From: Raoultibacter timonensis
GTDB taxonomy: Bacteria; Actinomycetota; Coriobacteriia; Coriobacteriales; Eggerthellaceae
Length of the DNA: 64,000 bases
Reading direction: 5' to 3'
Assembly: GCF_900240215.1 (NCBI RefSeq)
Contig: NZ_LT964681.1
Span: 718,187-782,186 of the forward strand
In this document: in pieces, positions 52,650 through 62,394 of the stretch
Layout: each line of letters opens with the position of its first letter
Numbering within the stretch: position 1 is the first letter of the stretch
Program-made: the position numbers and the translations under genes
The notes under the pieces: generated by a model
Databases searched by the model: none
What the model was told of the DNA's origin: nothing
What the model saw: only the letters and a program-made list of their open reading frames with translations

Positions 52650-54029
52650 TTATCGCAGCGTGCTGTCGGGATTGAGGAGCTCGATCAGCTCGTCGCGTGA
52701 TCCTACGCCGATTTTCGCGTAAATATGGTTCGCGTGGGTCTTCACGGTCGATTTCGAAATGAACAGCTTGTATCCGATGTTCGTATAGCTGCGCCCCTGC
52801 AACAGCGCAAGAAGTACCTCGGTCTCCCTTGGCGTCAGTTCGTAGCGTTTCGCCATCGACTTAGAGAGCGCTTCCGGTATGGAGGGGGATCCGTCTTTCC
52901 CATGGGCGCTTTTCACCGATTGAAGCAGGTACACGACAATCCCCGCAATCACCGTTACAAGGAGCACGACTACGCAGACGAAGGTGCCCGTCTGAACATC
53001 GACCAGCGATCGCATGACCCTGCCGCATACGAATACGAGATCCTTCGCGCAGAACAGAATGCAGACGAGCTTTGAAAACGACGAGCCGAGTGCTTTCTTC
53101 ATCGAGGTGAGGATGCCGAAAAACGCAACGTCAACCTGCGAGTAGACAGCAAACAGCAACACCCAGAGAAACCCGATCGAGCTCTCGACGACCGATGCCG
53201 CAACGAGGAGGACAACGAGTGCGCACGTGGAGAGAAGCCAGTAGAAAGCGGATACGAATCCCGAGTACGACCCGAATCTCCTTGCCAGCAGAATAACGAT
53301 TCCGGAAATAAGCGGCGAAGCGACGAGGAGGGCCTGCGCACCGTATTCGCGGTATGCCGCCTCGTCCATGAAAAGAAGCCCCTGCACCAACCGCGCTGCC
53401 AAAACCGCGATGATGACAAGCTTCACCGCATCCCACGCCTCGCCGAGCGACGATTCGGTTTCTTCTTCGGCAACCCACTCGTAAGGCCGGGCAAGCTCAA
53501 TCCGAAGGCACCAAAACGAGACTCCCAACACAATCATGCGCACGATGAACGCGCACACGTTGCCGAACAGATCGAAGCCCACCACCAACGGGGGAAGGCA
53601 CGCGATAATCGTCGATATCCCCGATGTGGCAGAAATGCAGATAAGGGTTTTTACCAGCGTTTTCTTTTCATAAGCGCGCATCCAAAGACGGCAATACAGC
53701 GCGTAGCCCGACGCGAAGAGGACGCATGAGGCGGAAAGGATGCCTCTATCGTGAACCCCTTGCGCCGCAAGAACGAGAAACGCTTCCTGCACGAAAAACG
53801 CAGCCCCGAGCAAAGCAAGCGAAACGACAAAGAAGAGCTTCGACGAATCCTTCTGCGCAGCCGTAACGAAGAACACGATTGCCCACGTGGCAACCGAAGC
53901 AAGGCCCAGCAAAACCTGATAGTCCATGGAAAGCGGCGAATAGAAGCTGTACGCCCGCTGGAATACCAGTATGAGAACCACGAAACCAAACGGGGTCCAA
54001 GCATATGTTCGACCAGTGCTCGCTCCCAT
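52650..54029 (-). CDS. LuxR-type regulator with polytopic membrane domain (module 4)
   Basis: A 459-residue one-component regulator. About residues 10-385 hold ten to twelve hydrophobic helices. The LuxR domain begins YELTPRETEVLLALLQGRS and continues FISKSTVKTHANHIYAKIGV to the C-terminus. The ATG at 54029 has GGAGGAGC upstream. It lies directly upstream of the exported oxidoreductase on the same strand, with a 218-base gap, and presumably regulates it. Confidence 0.85.
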   Translation of the reverse strand: MGASTGRTYAWTPFGFVVLILVFQRAYSFYSPLSMDYQVLLGLASVATWAIVFFVTAAQKDSSKLFFVVSLALLGAAFFVQEAFLVLAAQGVHDRGILSASCVLFASGYALYCRLWMRAYEKKTLVKTLICISATSGISTIIACLPPLVVGFDLFGNVCAFIVRMIVLGVSFWCLRIELARPYEWVAEEETESSLGEAWDAVKLVIIAVLAARLVQGLLFMDEAAYREYGAQALLVASPLISGIVILLARRFGSYSGFVSAFYWLLSTCALVVLLVAASVVESSIGFLWVLLFAVYSQVDVAFFGILTSMKKALGSSFSKLVCILFCAKDLVFVCGRVMRSLVDVQTGTFVCVVVLLVTVIAGIVVYLLQSVKSAHGKDGSPSIPEALSKSMAKRYELTPRETEVLLALLQGRSYTNIGYKLFISKSTVKTHANHIYAKIGVGSRDELIELLNPDSTLR

Positions 54030-54184
54030 CCTGGCTCCTCCCACACGCTCGCGAAGCGTACACAGCACTGGTTATTCTATCCTACAAAACCATCCCCCTG
54101 GCCAAATTATGGTCTCAAACGCTCCGTATGCCTCCTTCTGCCCACGTCAACGCAGCGTCGATCGCCCCACGATGCTTTCAAGGT

Positions 54185-54225
54185 GAGCGAGTCGACGCCC
54201 GGCAGACGCGGCCATCGACTCGCTC
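54185..54225 (-). terminator. Terminator of the tetraheme cytochrome gene
   Basis: GAGCGAGTCGA and TCGACTCGCTC form a perfect 11-bp stem with a long loop, 19 bases past the stop codon. No strong T-run is visible, so it is a probable terminator. Confidence 0.55.
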
Positions 54226-54243
54226 CATGCGTTCAGTACGATA

Positions 54244-54720
54244 CTACTTGTCGTTGTGGCAATCGGAACAATCTTCGAATGTTCTTTGATGATGGCATTT
54301 CGTATAGCAATAGTTCACGTTTTCAGGAAGCTTCACGTCATCGGCTGAGGGTGTATCGCTCTCGTGCGCCGTATGGCACTTTCCGCAATCAATGACTTTT
54401 TCGTTGCCGGTCGCCTCATGCGGATTGGGCGCATCCTCATCGACGGTCCGATGGGGGTTTGCCACTTCTCCCGATTCGGCTACGTAGTCAGCCGACGCAG
54501 CGGATACCTCATCCAGGGAATGGCACGAGATGCACTCGTCGGTAACAACTTCTTTTGCCTCTACCTTCTTTTCAGGAGCCGCTGCGTTCGCCTGTCCTGC
54601 GCTCTCAGCTTGGCCCGCACCGTCACCCTTATCAGCATCAGAAGGCGTGCATCCTCCCATAACGCCGCACGCAAGCACGCAGGCTACAAGAACAATGGTT
54701 AGTTTTCTCTTCATTTTCAA
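54244..54720 (-). CDS. Tetraheme c-type cytochrome lipoprotein
   Basis: A 158-residue electron carrier. The signal ends in a lipobox (VMGGC), followed by an alanine/glutamate linker to residue about 60. The heme sites are CISCH, CGKCH, a CX3CH site (CYTKCHH) and CSDCH, with additional histidines (PHRT, PHEA, TAHE) for axial ligation. A three-residue spacing between the cysteines is uncommon and occupies the third site. It is smaller than, and not clearly paralogous to, the two hexaheme proteins. The flavoprotein 4 gene lies 82 bases upstream on the same strand, so the two are expected to work together. Confidence 0.85.
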   Translation of the reverse strand: MKMKRKLTIVLVACVLACGVMGGCTPSDADKGDGAGQAESAGQANAAAPEKKVEAKEVVTDECISCHSLDEVSAASADYVAESGEVANPHRTVDEDAPNPHEATGNEKVIDCGKCHTAHESDTPSADDVKLPENVNYCYTKCHHQRTFEDCSDCHNDK

Positions 54721-54802
54721 CCTCGATATTCATAATACAAATCGGGAAAGCGAGCAGGAACAAGCATCGGCACTCGCCCGCCGAGACCAATAATCCAATC
54801 CG

Positions 54803-56599
54803 CTATTGCAGAGGCTCCTCCTGGGCAACGTTTTCCCCGGCGATCATGGCAGCCGTAGCATAATGACCGAGGCTGTTGTGCGTACGGCGATAACCGAGAG
54901 AGTTCCCGCATTCGCCGCAGGCGTAGAGGTGGGGAATAACGGGCTCGTCGTTGCACGAAACAACCTTGGAGTCCAGCCGTGCGGTACCATCGATAACCTG
55001 CGATTTGCTGTTCACCCGTGCGCCGTTACGCCCCGTATGGCGAATGAGGCTTGCGCGAGCGGCATAGAACGGACCTGTTTCAATCTTAGCGGGTAGCAGC
55101 TTTCGACCGAACTCCTCGTCAACACCCGATTCGACGTACCCATTGTACGTTTCGATTGTCTTCTTCAGCTCATCGGCCGGCAGACCCGTCTTTTCGGCCA
55201 ATTCGTCCAAAGTGTCCGCTATGGCAACGCAATCGGGATCGAGCAGAGAACCGGTGCGTGGATTGGGATTCGCCATCTCCTCGATGGGCCATTTGATGGC
55301 CTCAGCCATCGACGCATCCGCAATTGCCCAAACATTGCGAGGCTGAGGAAGCTCAAGGTACTTCGTTGTAAACTCGGATATTTCGGGATTTTCGCAATGA
55401 TCGCCCTTACCTGCAAGCGCTTCCATAGCCGCAACGGCAGCATCGGGATCGAACACGGCAGCTTCAGCACCCTCTTCGCTCCCACCGGCAAAGCATGCCC
55501 CGCTTTTAGCGAGGTTCTCATTGAAGTAGCGCTTTCCTTCGCTTTGCACCACAATGCCGTTTTCGAAAAAAGCATCCGTTCCCAAAGTTTTTCCGCGCTC
55601 CCAGCCTTTGTTGTCGCGCCAGTCAAGCGGCTCCTCTCCCCAGCTCCAAAATGATTTTTGACCGAACCAAATCCAGAGATAGGAAACATAGGACATGTCG
55701 GTAAGAATACCGCCGATAGCATCAATGGCAATTTGGCCGTCGCCGGTTTCTTCGTTGAACATGGTGCCGTCAGCCGGAATGCCGCCATCGCCATAGCAGA
55801 ACTCCCCTGCTGCCCGAGGGTCGTACATTTTCACCATGTGATCGTTGTCGGTCCAAGAGCCGGTAGCCACAACAACGCCTTTTTTCGCTTTGATGTTGGT
55901 GATCCCGTCTTTCGTTTCGATTTCAGCTCCCACGACGGGACCATCGACCTCTCGGTAAAGCTTCGTCATCCTGTGCTCAAGGAGAATGGGGACTCCGAGC
56001 TCGTTCAAGCGGTTCTCCCAAACCTGCGTCCAGCAAATACCTGCATTTTTACCCGTGCCCCAACCGCCAACGTACACACCGGGATTCTCGACCGGCCATA
56101 AACCGCGCTTGGTCTTCCCGCGGAGGAACCCCTGAGACAGATCCCCCCATTTCAGACCCAAATCCTCCATCCACTGGACGGTTTCAGCGCCGCGCTCGAC
56201 AAGCGTGCGCATGATGTCGGCATCGCCACGATAGCTGCAAGAGAACATTTCGTCCTCAAACCACGTCTCGTTATCATCGGTCTCGCCAGCACGTTGCTGA
56301 ACGATGTTGTTACCGCCCATAGTGCAGCCACCGCCAGAAGCCATCCAGAAGCCGCCCGGATGATCCGACTTCTCCACAATCAGCACGTCTGCGCCCGCTT
56401 CGGCGGCCTTGACTCCGGCAGCCAGCCCACTGCCGGCCCCGACGATCAGAACGTCGACTTCTTTGTCCCAGCTTTTCGGCATATCGCTCGACGCAGATGC
56501 CTCTGCGTTCGAACAGCCTGTAAGCGCCGTACCCGCAATACCCACTGCACCCACCGCTAATGCTCCCTTAAGGAAGTTACGACGTGTTACTTCTCCCAT
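54803..56599 (-). CDS. Tat-exported FAD reductase (flavoprotein 4)
   Basis: A 598-residue Tat lipoprotein: TRRNFLKG (R6-R7) and a lipobox to C29 (ALTGC). The FAD motif is VLIVGAGSGLAAGVKAAEAG; note GSG-L where GIGG-type sequences are more common. SEGKRYFNE carries the box that precedes the proton donor, but the Arg402 position reads AKSG, with a lysine nearby. Uniquely among the five it keeps arginines in the C-terminal substrate loop (GYRRTHNSLGHY), and it also has RHTGRNGAR before it, so it may bind an anionic substrate. The partner cytochrome is 82 bases downstream; the LuxR gene is divergent, 230 bases upstream. Confidence 0.86.
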   Translation of the reverse strand: MGEVTRRNFLKGALAVGAVGIAGTALTGCSNAEASASSDMPKSWDKEVDVLIVGAGSGLAAGVKAAEAGADVLIVEKSDHPGGFWMASGGGCTMGGNNIVQQRAGETDDNETWFEDEMFSCSYRGDADIMRTLVERGAETVQWMEDLGLKWGDLSQGFLRGKTKRGLWPVENPGVYVGGWGTGKNAGICWTQVWENRLNELGVPILLEHRMTKLYREVDGPVVGAEIETKDGITNIKAKKGVVVATGSWTDNDHMVKMYDPRAAGEFCYGDGGIPADGTMFNEETGDGQIAIDAIGGILTDMSYVSYLWIWFGQKSFWSWGEEPLDWRDNKGWERGKTLGTDAFFENGIVVQSEGKRYFNENLAKSGACFAGGSEEGAEAAVFDPDAAVAAMEALAGKGDHCENPEISEFTTKYLELPQPRNVWAIADASMAEAIKWPIEEMANPNPRTGSLLDPDCVAIADTLDELAEKTGLPADELKKTIETYNGYVESGVDEEFGRKLLPAKIETGPFYAARASLIRHTGRNGARVNSKSQVIDGTARLDSKVVSCNDEPVIPHLYACGECGNSLGYRRTHNSLGHYATAAMIAGENVAQEEPLQ

Positions 56600-56828
56600 G
56601 TTTTCCTCCTGAAACGTATACTGCGTTCATGCTTTTGCACGTACCGTGAAGGATAGAAACGCAGCAGGATCGATGCGTCCCCCGTATTTCGTCATTCGCG
56701 TTTCACGAGGTTTTTTTCGTCACCCGAAAAAGGGTATATGCCATCAAAACGGCAATAGATATTTTCTGAAACCAAAGATGCGGTACAATTCAACCTCGGT
56801 GAACGAACGTCAAAGCCAGGGGGGAGAC

Positions 56829-58298
56829 ATGGCGGTTTCAAAACGAGCGAACACCGCTATCCTGATCGCATGCTGCATCGCATTCGGTTTGTACTGGGGC
56901 ACAAGCTACGTCGGCTTCTCAAATGCTTTGCTCGATCTGCGGTTAACCGCATTTGTCGAAGTTTTGGCTCGAGGGATTTCCTGCATTCTCTTTGCTCTGG
57001 TGCTGAACAAAATGAAAAGGGTTCCGCTCCCCCTTTTCATTGCAATGCTCGTGCTTCAGGTTTTTGCAATCACGGTAAAAACGACCGGCATCGTATCGCA
57101 AGGCGTCATGTTGCCCCTTGCGGCAAGCATCTCCTATAGCCTTTACTCGGGATTTCTTATCGTCTGCTCGGCATATTGCCTGTACTCCTTCTCTTCGCAT
57201 AAATCGATCTACTGCATCGTGCCTATCGGTTTCATCATCTCGTATGCCTACGGCATGCTTATCGTCGCCGCAGATGCCCAGCCGGTAGTAAACGCACTTA
57301 CAGGAATTGCTGTTCCGCTCATCATCTACTTCCCGATGCGGCAAAAGGGCTTCTTGTCGCGCATGACACCGTCAACGCACGTTGGAGCAGACAACTTCAT
57401 CGCAAGATCGAAAGCGTGGTTTCGACAGCATTCCGAAAGCTCCCCATCGTTCTTTTTTCTTGGAGCGATAGCGCTGTTCCTCATCCTGATAGGAGTTTGG
57501 TTCAGGATCGGAGCGAATATCGAAGGATCCCTCTGGCTCCTGAGTCCCCAGATTGGCTCTTGGTGCATATTCGCGCTTGCCGTCTTCCTTGCAGTGATGG
57601 CCGTTACCGATGGAAAGGTTTCTATACGTTCCTTTTCGATTGGAACCCTCGCTGCTTTTCTGGGAGTGCTCATTCTCACTGCATTTTTTTGGAACGAGGC
57701 TACTGATCTCATTCGGAGTTTTTCGAGTATCTGGCTTGTCACCTTCCAATCGATGCTCTATGTTTCGTGCCGCTCGTTCGGAAAAACGAACGTAGATCGA
57801 GCAATCGGCCTGGGGGCCTACCAAGGTATCGCCTTAGTCATGCTTGCAATCGGAAACGTGATCGGTCTCTTCTTCTTCGAGAACCTCGCCCTCGATAAGT
57901 TTTCCTTTATGGCGTTCTCGTTTGTTTTTATGCTCATATTCGTTGTCGCCACGGTTGCCGAGTTCTACCCCCTGCTCAAAAGAACAGAGAGAGCCGAGAA
58001 AGCGACTGCGAATGATTCAACCGGTACGGTCGGATCCGTCTCCGAAAACCAAACCGATAGGGCGCTTGCATCGCTCTGTGAAAAATATGGTGTGACCGCA
58101 CGAGAGCAGGATATTATCGGCAGGTATTCGCGTGGAAGAAGCATTGCAAGCATCGCCGACGATCTCTTCTTGTCCAAAGACACCGTCAAAACACACGTTA
58201 AGCGCACGTATGCCAAACTTGACGTCCACAACAAGCGAGAGCTCCAGGATGCAATCGGAGCCGAAGAGAAACGGTTAAGCACGGCTAATCGGAAATAG
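56829..58298 (+). CDS. LuxR-type regulator with polytopic membrane domain (module 5)
   Basis: A 489-residue one-component regulator, with about ten to twelve hydrophobic helices in residues 8-400 and a LuxR domain at the end (YGVTAREQDIIGRYSRGRS, then LSKDTVKTHVKRTYAKLDV). Base composition is slightly more A+T rich than in the neighbours. I start at the ATG at 56829, with GGGGGGAGAC upstream. The gene is divergent from flavoprotein 4, so that operon is the likely target. Confidence 0.85.
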   Translation: MAVSKRANTAILIACCIAFGLYWGTSYVGFSNALLDLRLTAFVEVLARGISCILFALVLNKMKRVPLPLFIAMLVLQVFAITVKTTGIVSQGVMLPLAASISYSLYSGFLIVCSAYCLYSFSSHKSIYCIVPIGFIISYAYGMLIVAADAQPVVNALTGIAVPLIIYFPMRQKGFLSRMTPSTHVGADNFIARSKAWFRQHSESSPSFFFLGAIALFLILIGVWFRIGANIEGSLWLLSPQIGSWCIFALAVFLAVMAVTDGKVSIRSFSIGTLAAFLGVLILTAFFWNEATDLIRSFSSIWLVTFQSMLYVSCRSFGKTNVDRAIGLGAYQGIALVMLAIGNVIGLFFFENLALDKFSFMAFSFVFMLIFVVATVAEFYPLLKRTERAEKATANDSTGTVGSVSENQTDRALASLCEKYGVTAREQDIIGRYSRGRSIASIADDLFLSKDTVKTHVKRTYAKLDVHNKRELQDAIGAEEKRLSTANRK

Positions 58299-58359
58299 GC
58301 CGATTTCTGCAAGCACGCCAAACCGCCCTAGCAAACTATCAGAAAAATGAAGGCTAGGC

Positions 58360-58629
58360 CTACACCTTGTACATGAACTGGAAGACGTCCTCGCGCTGCG
58401 TGATCACCTGCACGCCAAGGTCTTCGCCGACCGCCTCGAGGCGCTCCTGCACCGTGTTGAAGTCGGCAACCTCGGTATCGAGCGTCACGAGCATGGTCAT
58501 CGAGAAGATGTCGTCGAGGATCGTCTGGCTGATGTCGTCGATGTTTGCCCCGCACTGCGCGAGCACGTTCGAAACCGCGGCAACGATGCCGCTTCTGTCC
58601 TTGCCCAAAACCGATACGACGCACTTCAT
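58360..58629 (-). CDS. ACT-domain protein (UPF0237 type)
   Basis: An 89-residue protein that consists of one ACT domain. KCVVSVLGKDRSGIVAAVSNVL is the first strand and ligand-binding turn, followed by CGANIDDISQTILDDIFSM and the final strand VITQREDVFQFMYKV. Such small proteins bind amino acids or other metabolites and act as regulators. This one has no partner domain. It stands downstream of folE on the same strand, with a 103-base gap. Confidence 0.85.
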   Translation of the reverse strand: MKCVVSVLGKDRSGIVAAVSNVLAQCGANIDDISQTILDDIFSMTMLVTLDTEVADFNTVQERLEAVGEDLGVQVITQREDVFQFMYKV

Positions 58630-58732
58630 ACCAAAACCCTTTCCGTGATGCTGCAGAATTCCGATTCACTATACCGCAAAACGGCATACGACACGGCGCG
58701 CTCTTTGCGGCGCACACCAAACGCAAAGGCGC

Positions 58733-59308
58733 CTACATCGAGCGGTGCGGCGCAAAGATGAGCGAGAGCGCCTCGTTGCGCGTTGCCTGACTGCGCTCGA
58801 ACACGCCGCGAACGGCGCTTGTGGTCGTGCGAGCACCGGGCTTCTTCACGCCGCGCATGCTCATGCACATGTGCTCGGCCTCGAGCACCACGATCACTCC
58901 TTGCGGGTTCAACTCCTCGACCAGAGTGTCGGCTATCTGCGACGTCAGGCGCTCTTGAACCTGAGGGCGCTTCGCGAATGCATCGACCAAGCGAGCGAGC
59001 TTCGACAACCCGCAGATACGACCGTTCGCCGCGGGAATGTAAGCAACATGGGCGAGGCCGAAAAAGGGCACGAGATGATGCTCGCACATGGAGTAGAAGG
59101 GTATGTCGCGCACCAGCACCATTTCCTCATGATGCTCGTCGAACAGCGTTTCAAAATGCTCGGAGGGATCCTCCGTCATGCCCGCGAACACCTCTTCGTA
59201 CATCTTCGCCACGCGTTCCGGCGTCTTCTGCAATCCCTCGCGATCGGGATCCTCCCCGATTCCCTCGAGTATCAGCCGCACTCCCTGTTCTATCTTCGCT
59301 GCATCCAT
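58733..59308 (-). CDS. folE: GTP cyclohydrolase I (FolE)
   Basis: A 191-residue enzyme that opens GTP to dihydroneopterin triphosphate for folate synthesis. It has zinc ligands in [14 protein letters not shown] (Cys and His) and in [16 protein letters not shown] (Cys). [14 protein letters not shown] and [20 protein letters not shown] are the family's structural and substrate segments. I start at the ATG at 59308; a longer frame to 59389 includes no better ribosome-binding site. Length normal. Confidence 0.93.
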   Translation of the reverse strand: MDAAKIEQGVRLILEGIGEDPDREGLQKTPERVAKMYEEVFAGMTEDPSEHFETLFDEHHEEMVLVRDIPFYSMCEHHLVPFFGLAHVAYIPAANGRICGLSKLARLVDAFAKRPQVQERLTSQIADTLVEELNPQGVIVVLEAEHMCMSMRGVKKPGARTTTSAVRGVFERSQATRNEALSLIFAPHRSM

Positions 59309-59492
59309 AATCGACTCGCTCGGTTCCTTTCCGTCGCTCCCATTGCACCCGAGCATCATACCACGCACCGGCAGTACACCAGCATACACCCGCGGTGAAT
59401 AGCCCCACGCCCAACCGTATGCGCAGGGATAGCCGGCCTTGCGCAGCGTGCGTTACTTGCTGTCCCAAGGGTATCCGAAGGCCCTAACTATG

Positions 59493-59498
59493 TATAAT
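59493..59498 (+). promoter_or_regulatory. Possible -10 box of the diguanylate cyclase gene
   Basis: TATAAT, 41 bases upstream of the start codon, preceded by TG but without a recognisable -35 box. Confidence 0.4.
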
Positions 59499-59539
59499 TG
59501 GATCAACATTATCCGAGGCGCAGCAAGAAGAGGGTAGAT

Positions 59540-61375
59540 ATGATCGGCGTAAACGCGGTCGAAGAAAGTCCGAGAGCGGTACTGCTGTTCACATGCTGCC
59601 CGCCGACTGACTACGAAGCCAGGCGCGATATGCTCGAACCCGACTACTGCACGGAATATGCACCAGATGTCGATATCGCACTTGAAATTGTGCGCAACGA
59701 ACCGGTTGCCGCGATTTTCTGCGACTTCTCGGCGCCAGAGTGCCCCAAGCTCCTTGAAAACCTGCGAAGCACCGAGAGCCTTGCCCGGCTTCCGATCCTC
59801 GCACTCGAATCGACGGGCAGCGAAGAAGCACAATGCGCAGCCCTCGATCAGGGGGCCGAGGACGTTATCGCCAAAACCACCAGCCCTCGGCTTGCACGCG
59901 CCCGCATACAGAACGCCCTGCGCCGCGCTAGCTCCTGCGCGCCAGCCGGCGATGTTCCGAGCGTCGCCCTTGCCGACCAGCGCAGAGCAGAAGCGCAGGT
60001 GCAGGAAACAAACGAGCAGCTTCGGTTCCTCAACGAAACCTCCCGCTACCTGCTGGTAGGCACCACCGACTCAGACGATGCGATTCACCAGACGCTTGAA
60101 AAAACACGCGAGTACTTCGATGGCGATCGAGCGTACATCTTCGAACTCGATGACGCGCATCAGGAGTCAAACAACACCTACGAATCCTGCGCACAAGGCG
60201 TGCCCTCGGTAAAGGACGGTTTGCAACACGTGCCGTATTCTCTTCAGGAGTACGCCCTGAACGTTTTAGGAGCGGGTGGAACCATCAGCCTTGACAATGT
60301 GCACAGGATAGCAACGAGTGGCCTCAACGAAAGCAACATCATCACCGATCAGGGTATACACGGCATTATTCTCGTTCCGCTCTTAACCGGTACGAAGCTC
60401 ATCGGCTTCATGGGCGTTGACAACCCTGCACGAAACATCACGCACGTCAATCACCTTGCAAGTCTCGGAGATTACATAACAGCCATACTCCAGCGACGCG
60501 ATAGCGAGGCTCAGATACTCCACGACAACCGCGTCCTACAGGACATCATGAACGACATGCCCGGAGGATTCGTCCAGCAGAGGGTCAGCCCCGACGGTAG
60601 AACGGTGCCGATTTTCATCAACGAGGAGTTCTGCCGCATGAGCGGTATGAGCCACGACGAGTGCGTCGAATTCTACAGCACCGACGGTTTCACAGGCGTC
60701 CATCCCGACGATAACGCAATGGCAAAGGCGGCATTGGAAAGGCTGATCACCACCCGTGAAACGATAACGCTGCGCCTTCGCCTCATCCGTGGCGACGGCA
60801 GTTACGTTCCCATGCAAGCGTTTTATCGCGTTACCGACGATCGAGATGACAATCTGCTGCTCAGCGGCTACTATACTGACTTGACCGAGCAGCTGGCGAC
60901 CGAAGAGCGCGAAATGGCCGAACACGATGAGTTGACCGGGCTGTTCAATCGAACAAAGCTCGCACGCATGAAAGCGAGCAAGTATCAGGTGCTCTCCTCC
61001 TGCGGGGTTTTGTTCTTCGACGTGAACCACCTCAAGACCGTAAACGACACGCAAGGACACGATCAGGGCGATACGCTGCTGCGGATCGTAGCTGACAGCA
61101 TCCTGTCGATAACCGACGATCGCATTCACGGCTACCGCTACGGCGGCGACGAGTTCCTTGTCGTGGCATGCAACGGCGAAGAGGACGAGCTGCCCAAGCT
61201 CATCGAGCGATGGAAGAGCCACATGGACGCGCTCGCAGAGGATCGCAAGATCACGGCAACCGCTGCTGTCGGCTGCTGCTGGAGCGAGGCTCCATTCACG
61301 TTGAACGATCTCGTACATCGCGCGGATCAAGCAATGTACACCGAAAAGCATCGGACCCGGCAAACCGCCGAATAG
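59540..61375 (+). CDS. Diguanylate cyclase with receiver-like, GAF and PAS domains
   Basis: A 611-residue signalling protein. Residues about 1-135 resemble a response-regulator receiver (AAIFCDFSAPE for the phosphoacceptor strand; GAEDVIAKTTS near the lysine). A coiled linker follows (RRAEAQVQETNEQLRFLNET), then a GAF domain (about 165-330), a PAS domain (about 340-445) and a C-terminal GGDEF domain. The GGDEF signature is YRYGGDEFLVV, so the active site is intact and c-di-GMP synthesis is expected. No EAL domain and no membrane segment are present. I start at the ATG at 59540 with GAGGG upstream. It stands alone. Confidence 0.88.
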   Translation: MIGVNAVEESPRAVLLFTCCPPTDYEARRDMLEPDYCTEYAPDVDIALEIVRNEPVAAIFCDFSAPECPKLLENLRSTESLARLPILALESTGSEEAQCAALDQGAEDVIAKTTSPRLARARIQNALRRASSCAPAGDVPSVALADQRRAEAQVQETNEQLRFLNETSRYLLVGTTDSDDAIHQTLEKTREYFDGDRAYIFELDDAHQESNNTYESCAQGVPSVKDGLQHVPYSLQEYALNVLGAGGTISLDNVHRIATSGLNESNIITDQGIHGIILVPLLTGTKLIGFMGVDNPARNITHVNHLASLGDYITAILQRRDSEAQILHDNRVLQDIMNDMPGGFVQQRVSPDGRTVPIFINEEFCRMSGMSHDECVEFYSTDGFTGVHPDDNAMAKAALERLITTRETITLRLRLIRGDGSYVPMQAFYRVTDDRDDNLLLSGYYTDLTEQLATEEREMAEHDELTGLFNRTKLARMKASKYQVLSSCGVLFFDVNHLKTVNDTQGHDQGDTLLRIVADSILSITDDRIHGYRYGGDEFLVVACNGEEDELPKLIERWKSHMDALAEDRKITATAAVGCCWSEAPFTLNDLVHRADQAMYTEKHRTRQTAE

Positions 61376-61518
61376 CGTCAAACCTGCTTTCGGCGACGGT
61401 AGTTCAAGGACGATGCAGCCAGGCGATATACCTATCGCGCAAACCCCTATATCCTGCCAAAGCAGAAGCCAGGGCGAACAACCCGACATAAAACAATGCC
61501 GATTCGTTCGCCCAAATA

Positions 61519-61556
61519 GAGAGACCCGGCAGAAGGGAGGGCTTGCCGGGTCTCTC
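61519..61556. terminator. Convergent terminator hairpin
   Basis: GAGAGACCCGGCA and TGCCGGGTCTCTC form a perfect 13-bp stem with a 12-base loop, between the diguanylate cyclase and the converging hexaheme cytochrome gene. Confidence 0.65.
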
Positions 61557-61621
61557 GCGAGGGGTAGTTCTTGTTTCGGGCTCGAATAGCAGCTATCAAG
61601 CCTTTGCTTTGCGGTTAACCG

Positions 61622-62287
61622 CTATACTGCACGCTCGCGCAGCTCATGGCACGTTCCGCACTGGAACACGCCCTTGTGATGGCACTGAGCGCACCACATC
61701 ATCGCATCCTTCTGGAGATCCTTGGAATGGATGTTGTGGCAATCGGTGCACGTCGGGTTCATCGTATCGTGCTGTTCGTTGCTCGGATAGTCGTGCGGGT
61801 TCTGAACCTTGCCCTTTTCGTCCTTGAAATCCTGGTTGTCGGCGGTGATCACCGCCATCTCCTCCATCGTTCCATGGCAATCGGAGCTCTGGCACGTCTC
61901 GGCGTCGACGGTAATGACCGTCGGTTTCGAAGCGGGCTTGTCCGCGTAGGTCACACCTTCGTGCGCGGTCTTCAGCACGGTCTCTTCGGTATGGCATTGC
62001 ACGCACTGCAGATCGGCATGCTCGGATGCCTGCGGGATGCCCGCATCGGCCATGCTCCCGGACTCGGTCGTATGGCAGGTTTGGCAATCGATGTCCATCG
62101 TCCAATCCACTGCCTGGGTTGCCATCGGATCCTCTTTTTGGGTCGGCTCGTCCGAAGAGCTCGGCTTGCTTTCCTGCGGAGAGCATCCCACAACCAGCCC
62201 GAGAACAACGGTCAGCGCCAGCACCATGACCGTAACGGCCATTGCCGCGAGCGCCTTGTTGGTGGTTTTCGTTGTTGCGTTCGTCAT
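61622..62287 (-). CDS. Multiheme c-type cytochrome lipoprotein, six heme sites (second copy)
   Basis: A 221-residue electron carrier anchored by a lipobox (GLVVGC). Five CxxCH sites (CQTCH, CVQCH, CTDCH, CAQCH, CGTCH) and one CX4CH site (CQSSDCH), the latter third in order, exactly as in the protein at 22893-23504. Both begin the heme region with a W(T/S)xDxDCxTCH-like phrase, so they are paralogues. The gene follows flavoprotein 5 on the same strand (107-base gap) and should feed it electrons. The order flavoprotein-cytochrome is the reverse of that in module 1. Confidence 0.87.
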   Translation of the reverse strand: MTNATTKTTNKALAAMAVTVMVLALTVVLGLVVGCSPQESKPSSSDEPTQKEDPMATQAVDWTMDIDCQTCHTTESGSMADAGIPQASEHADLQCVQCHTEETVLKTAHEGVTYADKPASKPTVITVDAETCQSSDCHGTMEEMAVITADNQDFKDEKGKVQNPHDYPSNEQHDTMNPTCTDCHNIHSKDLQKDAMMWCAQCHHKGVFQCGTCHELRERAV

Positions 62288-62394
62288 TGCTTTCCTATCA
62301 TGCTTGAAGTTCGGCCGATCTGACGACCGGCCGAACCTTCGCTCATCGCTTGGCCGTTAAACCTGGTAATGCAACGGTCCGTTCGTACAACGCC

